Shown here: one piece after another, positions 8,336 to 16,676 of the stretch | Numbering within the stretch: the stretch's first letter is position 1 | Layout of the letters: the number at the start of each line of letters is the position of its first letter | NCBI GenBank assembly: GCA_040382215.1 | Contig: JBEIFW010000008.1 | Location: forward strand, 1-35,581 | Length of the DNA: 35,581 nucleotides | Direction of reading: 5' to 3' | From: JBEIFW01 sp040382215 | Lineage (GTDB): Bacteria > Actinomycetota > Acidimicrobiia > Acidimicrobiales > Ilumatobacteraceae | Made by a program: the position numbers and the translations under genes | The notes under the pieces: generated by a model | The model's database searches: none | Seen by the model: only the letters and a program-made list of their open reading frames with translations | What the model was told of the DNA's origin: nothing

Positions 8336-9412
8336 TCAGTGGCCGGAGACGGCCGGCGCAGCGACGATTTCGAACGCGAGGAGGCCGTCCTGCCACACCG
8401 TGCGAGCCTCTCCGGCGAGGCGAAGGTGCTCGAGATGGGCGTAGGTCTCGCTCTCGGCCATCGGACCCCAGGCCCGCTCGGAGAACAGGTGTCGCATCAT
8501 CTCGTTGACCGTGGCCGCCCTACCGAACTCGGCCGAGGTCGTCCGCAGTTTCTCGAGGCGCTCCTCGTGGTGGACCTTGATATGGGCGACCCGACTCTGC
8601 AGATCGGCGAACGGGGTGCCGTGGGCGGGTAGCACGTACCGCACGCCGGTGAGCCCGGCAACCTTGTCGAGCGAGCCGAAGAACTCCTTGAGGGGATCGT
8701 CCTGGTTCGTGACCCCGGCGATGTGGGGGGTGATCGTCGGCAGCACGTGGTCGCCGGAGAGCAACACCCCCTCGGTCGGGTCGTAGAGGCACAGGTGATC
8801 GTGGGTGTGACCTGGCGTGTGGACCGCCACCCACTCACGCCGGGCCAGGGTGACCACCTGGGCATCGTCGAGGCGCACGGTGGGCCGGGGGCGCTGGAGC
8901 GGGTCGGTCATCATCTGCCGCATCCGCTGCTCGGCGGCCGAATCGAGCGGGCGGTATCGCTCGCCGCCCCACGGGGTGGGCCGGTCCCAGGGTGCCGGGA
9001 TTGCGGCGGGGTCGCCCTGTTCGAGCAGCTCGGCCATCGTCTCGGCGTCGGGGCTGTCGGGCTCGGGCTCCCAGTAGAGCTTGAACAGGCGGTGGCTGAC
9101 GATGTCGGCCCCTGATTCCTCGCGCAGCCATTGCGCCCCGCCGAAGTGATCCGGATGGGAATGGGTGACGATCACGGTGTGCACCCGAGGGATCGGCACC
9201 CCGAGCCGGGCGAGCCGCTCACCGAGCGCCGCGCGGCTGACCTCGTCGGGCAACCCCGGATCGACGAGGGTGAACCCGTCGCCGTCCTCGAGCACGTAGC
9301 AGTTGACGTGGCCGAGACCCGGCATGGAGATCGGGAGCTGCATGCGCAGGATCCCCGGGGCGACCTCGGTGACGTCGTCCTCGGCCGGTTGCTGCTCGGA
9401 TCGCACACCCAT
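8336..9412 (-). CDS. Metallo-beta-lactamase-fold hydrolase, LACTB2-like
   Basis: A 358-residue soluble hydrolase. The zinc-binding HSHPDH motif is at residues 84-89, followed by HTPGHTHDH, a GDHVLP segment and LPAHGTPF, giving the usual set of histidine and aspartate ligands. The C-terminal part (HHEERLEKL onward) looks like the winged-helix tail of LACTB2-type proteins, some of which are RNases or thioesterases. The ATG at 9412 lies seven bases after a TAACTT box, so the mRNA is probably leaderless. An open frame further upstream overlaps the glycosyltransferase on the other strand and is not credible. Substrate cannot be deduced. Confidence 0.85.
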   Translation of the reverse strand: MGVRSEQQPAEDDVTEVAPGILRMQLPISMPGLGHVNCYVLEDGDGFTLVDPGLPDEVSRAALGERLARLGVPIPRVHTVIVTHSHPDHFGGAQWLREESGADIVSHRLFKLYWEPEPDSPDAETMAELLEQGDPAAIPAPWDRPTPWGGERYRPLDSAAEQRMRQMMTDPLQRPRPTVRLDDAQVVTLARREWVAVHTPGHTHDHLCLYDPTEGVLLSGDHVLPTITPHIAGVTNQDDPLKEFFGSLDKVAGLTGVRYVLPAHGTPFADLQSRVAHIKVHHEERLEKLRTTSAEFGRAATVNEMMRHLFSERAWGPMAESETYAHLEHLRLAGEARTVWQDGLLAFEIVAAPAVSGH

Positions 9413-9419
9413 GTTCGGG

Positions 9420-9425
9420 AAGTTA
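9420..9425 (-). promoter_or_regulatory. -10 box TAACTT for a leaderless hydrolase mRNA
   Basis: On the minus strand TAACTT is followed by seven bases and then the ATG at 9412. This spacing puts the transcription start at or within a base or two of the start codon. No ribosome-binding site is present in the gap. Confidence 0.55.
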
Positions 9426-9516
9426 GTTGGCGACTGCAAGGTTCCACACGTTGCCTCCGTCCGGTAAGGGTCGACGGTGACCGGTGCCGGTCCGACCCGG
9501 CGCCGTGGCCCGGGCC

Positions 9517-9522
9517 TACGGT
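9517..9522 (+). promoter_or_regulatory. -10 box TACGGT before the glycosyltransferase
   Basis: TACGGT is followed by eight bases and the ATG at 9531. The arrangement mirrors other leaderless-type starts in this window. It also argues against the longer frame that begins at the GTG at 9477, because the promoter would then lie inside the gene. Confidence 0.5.
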
Positions 9523-9530
9523 CGGGGCCG

Positions 9531-10571
9531 ATGCCGACGATGTCGCTGGCCGTGTACGCCGTTGGGTGGGTGATCGGTTGGTTGCTGCTCGCACGGTTCC
9601 CAGTGCTGCCGGCGATCCGGCGGGATCGGCCGTCGGTGGCGGTCGTGGTCCCGGCACGCGACGAGGAGCGTTCGCTGCCCACACTGCTCAGCTCGGTGCA
9701 GCCGCAACTGCGCGCCGGCGACGAACTCGTCGTCGTCGACGACCATTCGAGCGATGCGACGGCTCGGCTCGCGCAGGCGGCAGGTGCAACGGTGATCGTT
9801 GCGCCCGACCTGCCCGGCGGCTGGGCCGGAAAGTGCTGGGCGCTGCACACCGGGATCGGTGCGACGAGCGCCGAGATGCTCGTACTGGTCGACGCCGATG
9901 TCGAACTCGCTCCCGATGCGCTGGACCGGCTCGTCCCGCTAGCGGCGTGCGGCGCCCTCGTGGCGGTGCAGCCCTGGCACCGGACGGAACGGCTCTACGA
10001 ACAGGCGAGCCTGTTGTTCAACCTGGTCGGCCCGATGGGGTCGGGCGGGTTCGTCGCCTGGCGGCGGCCCGGCCGGAGCCGACTCGCGTTCGGCCCGGTG
10101 CTCGTCACGCGACGAGACCGCTACCAGTCGGCCGGTGGGCACGCCCATCCCGACGTGCGAGGACGCGTGGCTGAGGATCTCGCGCTCGCCGAGCGGTACG
10201 GCGGCGCCACCGTTCTGCTCGACCGGCGACTGGCCCGGTTCCGGATGTACCCCGGGGGATTCGGTCAGCTCGTGCAGGGGTGGACGAAGAACCAGATGGC
10301 GGGCATCGCTGCGATCCCGTGGTGGATGGTGGCCGCCGTGGTCGCTTGGGTCGCCTCGCTGCTGGGCGGGTGGACCGTTCACCCCGGTTTGTGTCTGGTG
10401 AGCGCCGCCCAGCTGTGGGTGCTCGGCCGACGGGTGGGCCGGTTCGGACCGTTGACGGCGCTGACCTATCCGCTGTGGGCGCTGGTGTTCGTGGCGGTGG
10501 TGTTCCGTTCGATCGGGCTGCGGATCACCGGCCGGCCCGCCCGGTGGCGGGGTCGGTCACTGCGGGCGTGA
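9531..10571 (+). CDS. Family 2 glycosyltransferase, CrtQ-like, membrane anchored
   Basis: A 346-residue GT-A-fold glycosyltransferase. After an N-terminal membrane helix (about residues 6-22) come VVVPARDEERSLPTLL, the VVVDDHSSDAT nucleotide-binding segment, the DAD metal-binding motif at 121-123, an AEDLALAERYGG acidic motif and a QGWTKNQ segment. Three further hydrophobic helices close the protein. This layout matches glycosyltransferases that act on lipid or carotenoid acceptors, such as CrtQ-type enzymes. No carotenoid genes are nearby, so the acceptor is unknown. Its last 15 bases overlap the convergent orn gene. Confidence 0.83.
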   Translation: MPTMSLAVYAVGWVIGWLLLARFPVLPAIRRDRPSVAVVVPARDEERSLPTLLSSVQPQLRAGDELVVVDDHSSDATARLAQAAGATVIVAPDLPGGWAGKCWALHTGIGATSAEMLVLVDADVELAPDALDRLVPLAACGALVAVQPWHRTERLYEQASLLFNLVGPMGSGGFVAWRRPGRSRLAFGPVLVTRRDRYQSAGGHAHPDVRGRVAEDLALAERYGGATVLLDRRLARFRMYPGGFGQLVQGWTKNQMAGIAAIPWWMVAAVVAWVASLLGGWTVHPGLCLVSAAQLWVLGRRVGRFGPLTALTYPLWALVFVAVVFRSIGLRITGRPARWRGRSLRA

Positions 10572-11102
10572 CGGCAGGAACACGCGCTCGCGGTAGTAGC
10601 GGAGCTCGGCGACGCTCTCCCGGATGTCGTCGAGGGCGCGGTGGCTTCCCTGCTTGCGGGGGCGTTCCGAGCGCACAGCGGGATACCAACGCCGCACGAG
10701 TTCTTTGACGGTGGACACATCGACGCTTCGGTAGTGGAGCCAGTCCTCGATCTCGGGCAGGTAGGCCGCAAGGAAGCGCCGGTCGGTGCCGATGGAGTTG
10801 CCGCACAACGGGACTTTGCGGGCCTCGGGCGAATGCTTGCGGATGAAGGCGAGGGTCTCGCCGCCGGCCTGCTCGAGGCTGATCGTCGAGGACCGGATGG
10901 CCTCGAGGAGGCCGGACCGGGTGTGCATGTCGACGACGAAGGGGTCCATCTTGGCGAGCGCGTCGTCGGGTTGGAACACAACGAGGTCGGGCCCTTCCTC
11001 GACCACGTTCAGCTCGTCGTCGGTCACCAGGGTGGCGATCTCCACGATCCGGTCGACGGACGGATCGAGCCCGGTCATTTCCAGGTCCATCCAGATCAGC
11101 AC
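10557..11102 (-). CDS. orn: Oligoribonuclease (DEDDh 3'-5' exonuclease)
   Basis: A 181-residue enzyme that degrades two- to five-nucleotide RNA fragments, including pGpG from cyclic-di-GMP turnover. The opening IWMDLEMTGLDP carries the first catalytic Asp and Glu (residues 6 and 8); GNSIGTDRRFL gives the next Asp; the HRALDDIRES segment gives the His and last Asp. Length matches Orn (about 180). The GTG at 11102 is preferred: it begins exactly where E. coli Orn homology begins and lies seven bases after TAGCAT on the minus strand. The longer ORF to 11183 would run through the divergent dut start. Confidence 0.94.
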   Translation of the reverse strand: MLIWMDLEMTGLDPSVDRIVEIATLVTDDELNVVEEGPDLVVFQPDDALAKMDPFVVDMHTRSGLLEAIRSSTISLEQAGGETLAFIRKHSPEARKVPLCGNSIGTDRRFLAAYLPEIEDWLHYRSVDVSTVKELVRRWYPAVRSERPRKQGSHRALDDIRESVAELRYYRERVFLPSRPQ

Positions 11103-11109
11103 CGGGGGG

Positions 11110-11115
11110 ATGCTA
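11110..11115 (-). promoter_or_regulatory. -10 box TAGCAT of orn, leaderless type
   Basis: Minus-strand TAGCAT is followed by CCCCCCG and the GTG start of orn. There is no purine-rich ribosome-binding site in the gap, so the message probably begins at the GTG. Confidence 0.5.
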
Positions 11116-11181
11116 CCGGCGCAGCCCGACCGAGCGGGGGAACGGTCGCCGGCGGTAGTGGCCGTCGGCGACGATGGAGGC

Positions 11182-11619
11182 ATGACCCGACTGCGCGTCG
11201 TGCGACTCGATGGGGATCTGCCCGCGCCCTGCTACGCCCGGCCTGGCGACGCCGGTCTCGATCTCCTGGCCCGCCACGACCTCCACCTGGCGCCCGGCGG
11301 TGGCCGAGGTCTGGTCGCGACCGGGATTGCCGTCGCCATCCCGATCGGTCACGCCGGCTTCGTCCAGCCCCGCTCCGGACTCGCCCTGCGCCACGGGGTC
11401 ACGGTGCTGAACAGCCCGGGCTTGATCGACAGCGGCTACCGGGACGAGCTGCGTGTCGTACTGGTCAACACCGACCCGGTCGAGCCCTACGACGTGCGTC
11501 GAGGCGACCGGATCGCGCAGCTGGTCGTGCTCGCCGTGGCCCGCTGCGCCCTCCTCGAGGTGGCCGACTTCGGCGGCGACGACCACCGGGGCGGCGGGTT
11601 CGGCTCGACCGGGCGGTGA
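11182..11619 (+). CDS. dut: dUTP diphosphatase
   Basis: A 145-residue trimeric dUTPase that hydrolyses dUTP to dUMP and pyrophosphate, supplying dTMP precursor and keeping uracil out of DNA. All five motifs are visible: RPGDAGLDLLA, FVQPRSGLALRHGV, the NSPGLIDSGYRDEL uracil pocket, RGDRIAQLVV and the C-terminal GGGFGSTGR glycine-rich tail. It is divergent from orn with 79 bases between the starts. The ATG at 11182 is fixed by the family start; GGAGG lies only one base before it, and a weak GACGAT box six bases upstream suggests a leaderless message. Confidence 0.94.
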   Translation: MTRLRVVRLDGDLPAPCYARPGDAGLDLLARHDLHLAPGGGRGLVATGIAVAIPIGHAGFVQPRSGLALRHGVTVLNSPGLIDSGYRDELRVVLVNTDPVEPYDVRRGDRIAQLVVLAVARCALLEVADFGGDDHRGGGFGSTGR

Positions 11620-11644
11620 GGGCCGAGCTCCGCCGGACCGCCGA

Positions 11645-12439
11645 TCACGCGGGCTGGCACGACGGGCAGGCGTAACACCAGCGGCCGGCGAGATCCCACC
11701 GGGCGACCGGTGTCCCGCACCGCCAACAATGCTCCCGCTTGTAGACGTACGTGGCCTTGCCACGTGCACCACGCCCGGCGGCCGACGGTTGCTCGGATCG
11801 GTCGACGGTGACGATCCGGCCGCTGCGCACCCCGGCCCGGAGTTGACGTTCGACGGTGTCCCACAGCGCCAGGCGTTCGTCGTCGCCGAGCTCCCGGCCG
11901 GTACGCAGTGGCCAGATCCCGTTCACGAACAGCGCCTCGGCCCGGTAGACGTTGCCGACCCCGGCGACGACCGACTGGTCCATCAAGAGCAGCCCGATCG
12001 CCCGTCGACTCCGCGCGAGCGCGTCGAAGAAGCGCTCCGGGTCGGCGTCGGGGCGCAGCGGATCGGGCCCGAGGCGCGCCACCACGGCGTCGCGGTCGAC
12101 CGCGACGCCGAGCTCGCACGCCGTGGGTCCGCTCAGGTCGGTCGTGCCGAGCGGTCCGTGGAGTCGCACCCGGACCTGCCCCTGCGGCTCGGGCGGCGGC
12201 CCGGCGGGGTGTTTGCGCCAGCGTCCGAACAGTCCGAGGTGCACGTGGAGCACTGCGTCACCCTCGAACCACAGCCACTCGTGCTTGCCCCACGCCTCGA
12301 CCCGTTCGAGCCGGCGGCCGTCGAGGACCGCGGCGCCGTCGCCGAACCGGCCCTGCGGGGAACTGACGCTCAGGGGATGTCCGGCCAGGAGCCGCCGGTG
12401 GGTTGCGGCGTGCCGGTGGATCGTGTGGCCCTCGGGCAC
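11645..12439 (-). CDS. nei: Fpg/Nei-family DNA glycosylase (endonuclease VIII-like)
   Basis: A 264-residue base-excision repair glycosylase/AP lyase. The mature N-terminus is PEG (Pro as nucleophile, Glu next). GKHEWLWF carries the conserved lysine, VVAGVGNVYRAEALF is the helix-two-turn-helix DNA-binding segment, and the C-terminal CWRC...CYACPSC is an intact zinc finger. Sequence around the start (PEGHTIHRHA) is of the actinobacterial Nei2 or Nei-like type, which removes oxidised pyrimidines, rather than Fpg. The GTG start at 12439 is fixed by the P-E-G N-terminus. It lies one base after the stop of the decarboxylase-like gene, so the two are cotranscribed. Confidence 0.92.
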   Translation of the reverse strand: MPEGHTIHRHAATHRRLLAGHPLSVSSPQGRFGDGAAVLDGRRLERVEAWGKHEWLWFEGDAVLHVHLGLFGRWRKHPAGPPPEPQGQVRVRLHGPLGTTDLSGPTACELGVAVDRDAVVARLGPDPLRPDADPERFFDALARSRRAIGLLLMDQSVVAGVGNVYRAEALFVNGIWPLRTGRELGDDERLALWDTVERQLRAGVRSGRIVTVDRSEQPSAAGRGARGKATYVYKREHCWRCGTPVARWDLAGRWCYACPSCQPA

Positions 12440-12440
12440 G

Positions 12441-13028
12441 TCAGCTCGGCCAGCCCGGCACGCCCTCGTCGAGCTGGACGCCCATCGTGTTCAAGAAGCC
12501 CGAGACCAGGCGGTAGAACCCGGCGACGACGACGAGTTCGACGAATTCGGCATCGGACCACCGCCGCCGCAGGGCCTCGACGGTGGCGTCCGATGCGCTG
12601 TCGCCGTCGCACAGGTCGTCGGCGAGGGCAATGAGCGCCCGGTCGTCGTCGCTCCACGGGTGCGCCGAGCAGGCGGCCCGGTCGCCGGCGAGGGCAGCGA
12701 TCTCCAGGGGCGTGAGGCCGCACCGTTCCCCGATCACGGTGTGCTGGCCGAACTCGTACACGCTTCGGCACCGGGCGCCGATCCGCAGGATGACGACCTC
12801 CCGCTCGCGGGCCGGGAGCAGACCCTTGTTGAGCAGGTAGCCGCCGAACCGGTTGAACCGGTCGAGCAGTGCCGGATGGTGGGCGAGCGTGCCGAAGATG
12901 TTGATCGGCCGGCCGTCGCGCAACAGGGTCTTGCCGAGGGCGGCGTCGAGCTCGGGGGAACGCTCGACCCGCGGTGCCAGCCGCGGCTGGTCGACACGGC
13001 GGTGCGGGTCGCTCGAGGGTGCGGTCAT
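12441..13028 (-). CDS. Carboxymuconolactone decarboxylase (AhpD-like) family protein
   Basis: A 195-residue all-helical protein of the AhpD/CMD superfamily. The core REREVVILRIGAR followed by CRSVYEFGQHTVIGERCGLT shows the typical cysteine, Tyr-Glu and His pattern. It lacks a clear CxxC in that helix, so a peroxidase-reducing role like that of AhpD is less likely than an uncharacterised decarboxylase-like or gamma-lactone role. It leads an operon with nei (one-base gap). A CACAAT box lies six bases before the ATG on the minus strand. Function otherwise unknown. Confidence 0.82.
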   Translation of the reverse strand: MTAPSSDPHRRVDQPRLAPRVERSPELDAALGKTLLRDGRPINIFGTLAHHPALLDRFNRFGGYLLNKGLLPAREREVVILRIGARCRSVYEFGQHTVIGERCGLTPLEIAALAGDRAACSAHPWSDDDRALIALADDLCDGDSASDATVEALRRRWSDAEFVELVVVAGFYRLVSGFLNTMGVQLDEGVPGWPS

Positions 13029-13055
13029 CGTGTCATTGTGGCCGCTGCGGCCCGG

Positions 13056-13086
13056 TGGGCGACGAGCCTGCGCTCCCGGTCGCCAC
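13056..13086 (-). terminator. Hairpin after the pilus operon
   Basis: GTGGGCGAC and GTCGCCAC can pair with one bulged G, immediately after the last pilus-type gene (stop 13087-13089, minus strand) and before the start of the next gene. Probable terminator; no U-tract. Confidence 0.45.
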
Positions 13087-15177
13087 TCAGGGCTTCAGAC
13101 AGGTCGCAAGGTACGGGAGGTCGGCGTCCGTGGCGGTGCTGCAACCGGTGATCGGGGCGGTTCGCTTCGGGTCGACGGCCTGCGCGATCCCGGCGGTCAG
13201 TGCGGGGAACTCAGCAAGCTCGACGCGGTCCCACAGCGCCCGAACCGGGTTGAGCAACCACGGCGGGCTCGGCGGACTCGTCGGATACGTGAAGGCCTTG
13301 GCCATTCCGGTCAGCAGGCTGCCGTCCTCGGCGAAGGTTGCGAACACCGGTCGGAACTTGGCGGCCATTGCGCCGGTGAAGGTGAGCGCGGGAACCCCGG
13401 TCAGCGGGATCCGCGTCGTGTCCCAGCCCTCGACGCGGATCGTGCCGTTGAGGGCCACCAGCGCCGCTTCGATCGTGCGGCCATGTGGCGCATGGCCGAT
13501 CACGATGCCTTGACCGGCCACGATGCCGATGTCGATCGCTTTGGCGACGGCCGCTCCGGGCTCGGCGTCGGTGAGGTCGCCGTCGATGGTGACCGTCCCG
13601 CTCGCCGAGACCGTCACCTGGTCGGTCACGCCTCGTACCGTGGCGTTGCCGTTCACTTGGATCACGCCACCGGGTGGGACGAAGCGGTTCGTCCCACCGT
13701 TTACGCTCACCTGGTTGCCGGCGGAGAACACCATCGATGCCGGGCCGGCGAAGGTCCAAGCGCTGCCGGCGATCGCCGCGAACGGGCTGGTGCTGGAGGG
13801 CAGGCCGAGTACCGGACCCGTCAGTGGCGTCGGCGGGGTCGGCACCGTCCCGGGGCACGTGCTCGACAGCTTCTTCAGGACGTCCTCGGTCGTAGGGACG
13901 TCCGCAGTCGGGTCGGCGGTGGATTCGACCGTGCCGGTGAAGCTCGGTGAGCCACAGGTCCAGAACCACGGATCGTTGGTGTGGATCGGGCCGGCGAGGA
14001 GGTCGACGCCGAGTGCCAAGTCACGAGTGGCGGCGGTCAGGCCGAGCGCGGAGAGGTTGGTGCCCCGAAGCTCGCTGAAGGCGGCGGCACCGGTGCGGAA
14101 GCTGACCGACGGGTAGGTCGTCGGGGTTTCGTTGACGGCGACGATCTCCAAGCTCAACGCAGCGGTCGGTCCCAGGGTGAGATTGGCCGAGGTCCACGTC
14201 GCGCCGGCCGCGATGTCGGCCCAGCTCCAGACCCCGCCGCCGATCTGCCACCGCACCCGAGTGGCCTCGTCGGCGACGATTCGGACGTTGTGGGTTCCGG
14301 TCGTCGAGGGCGTTACCTTCGTCGCTGCGCGCAGGGCGCCGCTCGTCACCGTGAGGACCGTTCCCGTCGAGGTCTCCGCCCGGTAGCGGTTCTGCATCGT
14401 GCTTTCCGTCGGCGGCCGGGGAAGGTCGTCGACGAACAGCTGGGCGAGGGTCCACGCGGTTCCGCCCGTGCGCAGCCATGCCTCGCCGACCCACAGTTCG
14501 TCGTTGGGCGTCGTGGCCGGTGGCGTGTACCCGACGTAGGCGATCTCTCGGCAGCCGGCGCTCTGGCGTGTGGTCGGGTTCGCGTTCTCGGGGTCGCAGG
14601 TCGCGGGTTCGTCGTACAGGCCCGGGTCGAGCGTCTCGCGGACCGTGAACATCAGGAAGTCGAGGTAGGCACGGCGACGCCAGCGTTGCTGGAGCTTGGT
14701 GTACGTACATGTCTCGGGAGTGGTTCGGCAACCGACCCGTGCGACCACCTCGGCCACGATCACCTGCCCGGGTGCCGTCGCCGTGGCTGCCTGCGGTTGC
14801 AGCGAGTAGCTGAAGCAGTCGTCCCGGATCGTCGCGCAGCGTCGGAACACGCCGGTACCGGGATCGAACATCGCCCACCCGACGGTCTCACCGGCGTCGC
14901 TCACCCGCTTGCCCGGCGCGACCCGGCCGGCGAGCGCCGGGAACGTGTCGGTCACCGAACGGGCCGAGACGCTCACCGTGGTGTAGAGCTCGTTGAGCAC
15001 GCTTTCGGCGAGCAGGCGCCCGTCGGTCTGACGCCGGGAGTCGCCCGTCGTCCTACTGTCGAGCACGACGGGGGCCACGCCTGCCACGAGGATGCCGCCG
15101 AGGAGGAACGACACCACCGTGGCGAGGATCAGCGAGTACCCGCCGTCGTCCCGGGGGAGCCGAGGTCGGAGGCTCAC
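13087..15177 (-). CDS. Large pilus-associated protein with prepilin-like N-terminus and DUF4900-like region
   Basis: A 696-residue exported protein. The N-terminus has a basic stretch, then DDGGYSLILATVVSFLLGGI, a class III (prepilin) type signal that lacks the usual glutamate at position +5. Glutamate is likewise missing in GspK-type minor pilins. A long extracellular part follows with paired cysteines and Thr-rich stretches, then GPIHTNDPWFWTCG and a repetitive beta-type segment (about residues 480-600), resembling DUF4900 proteins found with type IV pili. It is probably a tip or minor pilin-like component. The GTG start overlaps the stop of the preceding gene (GTGA). Specific role inferred from context only. 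Confidence 0.7.
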   Translation of the reverse strand: MSLRPRLPRDDGGYSLILATVVSFLLGGILVAGVAPVVLDSRTTGDSRRQTDGRLLAESVLNELYTTVSVSARSVTDTFPALAGRVAPGKRVSDAGETVGWAMFDPGTGVFRRCATIRDDCFSYSLQPQAATATAPGQVIVAEVVARVGCRTTPETCTYTKLQQRWRRRAYLDFLMFTVRETLDPGLYDEPATCDPENANPTTRQSAGCREIAYVGYTPPATTPNDELWVGEAWLRTGGTAWTLAQLFVDDLPRPPTESTMQNRYRAETSTGTVLTVTSGALRAATKVTPSTTGTHNVRIVADEATRVRWQIGGGVWSWADIAAGATWTSANLTLGPTAALSLEIVAVNETPTTYPSVSFRTGAAAFSELRGTNLSALGLTAATRDLALGVDLLAGPIHTNDPWFWTCGSPSFTGTVESTADPTADVPTTEDVLKKLSSTCPGTVPTPPTPLTGPVLGLPSSTSPFAAIAGSAWTFAGPASMVFSAGNQVSVNGGTNRFVPPGGVIQVNGNATVRGVTDQVTVSASGTVTIDGDLTDAEPGAAVAKAIDIGIVAGQGIVIGHAPHGRTIEAALVALNGTIRVEGWDTTRIPLTGVPALTFTGAMAAKFRPVFATFAEDGSLLTGMAKAFTYPTSPPSPPWLLNPVRALWDRVELAEFPALTAGIAQAVDPKRTAPITGCSTATDADLPYLATCLKP

Positions 15178-15932
15178 GGTGCCACCACCTTGTCACCGGT
15201 CCAGAAGCCTTCCGACGCGTAGCGGACGGCGCGCAGACCGGTCTGCATCGACAGCGTTTGGTTGACGAGTCGGCCGGAGCGATCCCGGAACTCGACCGTC
15301 GCTGCGAAGCGGACCAGTGCAATGGTGTCGACATCGATCGGCGCCGTGAGGGCGGAGCCGTTCACGCCGAGGTACGAGAACAGATCGGAGGCACCGCTCG
15401 GTGAGCGGCCGAGCGTCTGGGTCGATGTCGGGCTGCCCGGGTAGATCGGGTTCAGTTCGCCGGTCGGCTGGTACCGCTCGAGGGTCAGGATGCCGGTCAC
15501 GCTGTCGCGGTTGAGACAGAGCTTCCACGGGGTCGTCGTGAGCGTCGGCGTCCCAGTCGTCGGTGCGGGACGGCGCGACAGGAAGCAGACCCTGGTCGTG
15601 CTCGCCTCCGTGATCGGCGTGCCGATCTCGGACACTCGTCCGGCCCGACAGGTTGCGAGGGTGGTGGCCGACGCAGGGTCAGTGCACCTGACCTGTCCCC
15701 GAGCGGTGGCGAGCTGCTCGAAGACGTCGTCGAGCGTGCGGCGCAGCACGGTCGACGCGTCCGACCGACCGCCGACCTCGGTCGAGACACGGTTGATCGT
15801 CAGCAACATGGTCATCGCCATCGTGCCGGCCAGAGCGAGGAGGCCGAGCGTGACGGCGAGCTCGACGAGCGTGAAGCCGCTTTCGCTGCGGCGGCAGATT
15901 CGGCGACGCATGCGGCGGGGTCGACGGATCAT
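15174..15932 (-). CDS. Prepilin-type protein (PilW/PulJ-like)
   Basis: A 252-residue minor pilin-like protein. A very arginine-rich leader ends in ESGFTLVELAVTLGLLALAG: the prepilin peptidase site lies after the Gly, the mature protein begins with Phe and Glu is at +5. The rest is a globular domain with several cysteines, as in PilW or PulJ minor pilins. The ATG at 15932 overlaps the stop of the upstream gene (ATGA); the longer frame to 16415 is antisense-like filler. It probably helps prime pilus or pseudopilus assembly. Confidence 0.8.
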   Translation of the reverse strand: MIRRPRRMRRRICRRSESGFTLVELAVTLGLLALAGTMAMTMLLTINRVSTEVGGRSDASTVLRRTLDDVFEQLATARGQVRCTDPASATTLATCRAGRVSEIGTPITEASTTRVCFLSRRPAPTTGTPTLTTTPWKLCLNRDSVTGILTLERYQPTGELNPIYPGSPTSTQTLGRSPSGASDLFSYLGVNGSALTAPIDVDTIALVRFAATVEFRDRSGRLVNQTLSMQTGLRAVRYASEGFWTGDKVVAP

Positions 15933-16675
15933 GGCGCGGTCACCGTGGCGACGATGCAGGCCTCTGCGTTGGCCGCAGGAACGGTCACCGATTTCGTGAC
16001 GAGCGTGTTCGGGTTGCGCAACGTGTACGTCGTGTCCGGCGTGAGGTACGGCAGGCGCGCCGTGCCGTTGCTGGCGTGGGTGACGCGGTAGGCGAAGCTC
16101 GACACGAGCAGCTCGGTGGTCGATCCGGCTGCTCCGGTCACCTCGATCGTTCCCGTGCGGAGCCGGGCGGCCGAGTCGACGGGCAGACCGGCGAGGGCGC
16201 TCACCGACCGGCTGTTCGTTCTCCCTCGTTCGGACCAACTCGCCGTCACGGTGCGGCGCAGCCGATACGACGGGCACGGCGCACCCCCCGCCGTGGTGGT
16301 GGAGGCGAGCACGGTGTTGGCGTGGACGATCACCCATTGGGCATCGAGCTGGAGCGAGAACTGCGCACCGAGTTCGGTGACGGTCCAGCTCCGGGTCCCG
16401 AGCGAACCCTCGCACCGGGTCTGCTGCGCAGTGAGCGCAGTGGTGAGGGTCGGGAGGATGCCGCAGTCGAATACGGCGGCGCGCTCGGCTGCTTCGGAGG
16501 CAAGCCGTTGGGCCGCCGTCGCCCGTCGGTTGACGAGTTCGGTCCGGGACGTCGACGACAGGACCAGGAGCGAGAACGTGAACACCATCGCAAGCACGGA
16601 CAGCGCCATCACGAGTTCGAACATCGTTGCGCCGTGGTCGTCCCGCCGCCCCGGCCGGCGAACCCGGGCACGCAC
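15929..16675 (-). CDS. Prepilin-type protein (PilV-like)
   Basis: A 248-residue protein with a class III signal: a basic leader, Gly15, then ATMFELVMALSVLAMVFTFS with Glu at +5 of the predicted mature form. The hydrophobic helix is followed by a Thr/Ala-rich globular part and a C-terminal beta-rich region, which fits a minor pilin. The GTG start at 16675 is one base after the stop of the PilO-like gene; the stop overlaps the next gene in ATGA. Assignment as PilV-like rests on gene order and signal only. Confidence 0.75.
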   Translation of the reverse strand: MRARVRRPGRRDDHGATMFELVMALSVLAMVFTFSLLVLSSTSRTELVNRRATAAQRLASEAAERAAVFDCGILPTLTTALTAQQTRCEGSLGTRSWTVTELGAQFSLQLDAQWVIVHANTVLASTTTAGGAPCPSYRLRRTVTASWSERGRTNSRSVSALAGLPVDSAARLRTGTIEVTGAAGSTTELLVSSFAYRVTHASNGTARLPYLTPDTTYTLRNPNTLVTKSVTVPAANAEACIVATVTAP

Positions 16676-16676
16676 G

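Noticed and set aside
9413..9850. N-terminal extension of the metallo-beta-lactamase-fold gene to 9850
   Set aside because: It would overlap the glycosyltransferase, cross the TAACTT promoter box and add sequence with no domain.
11620..11644. Terminator between dut and nei
   Set aside because: The 25-base gap contains no inverted repeat long enough to support a hairpin call.
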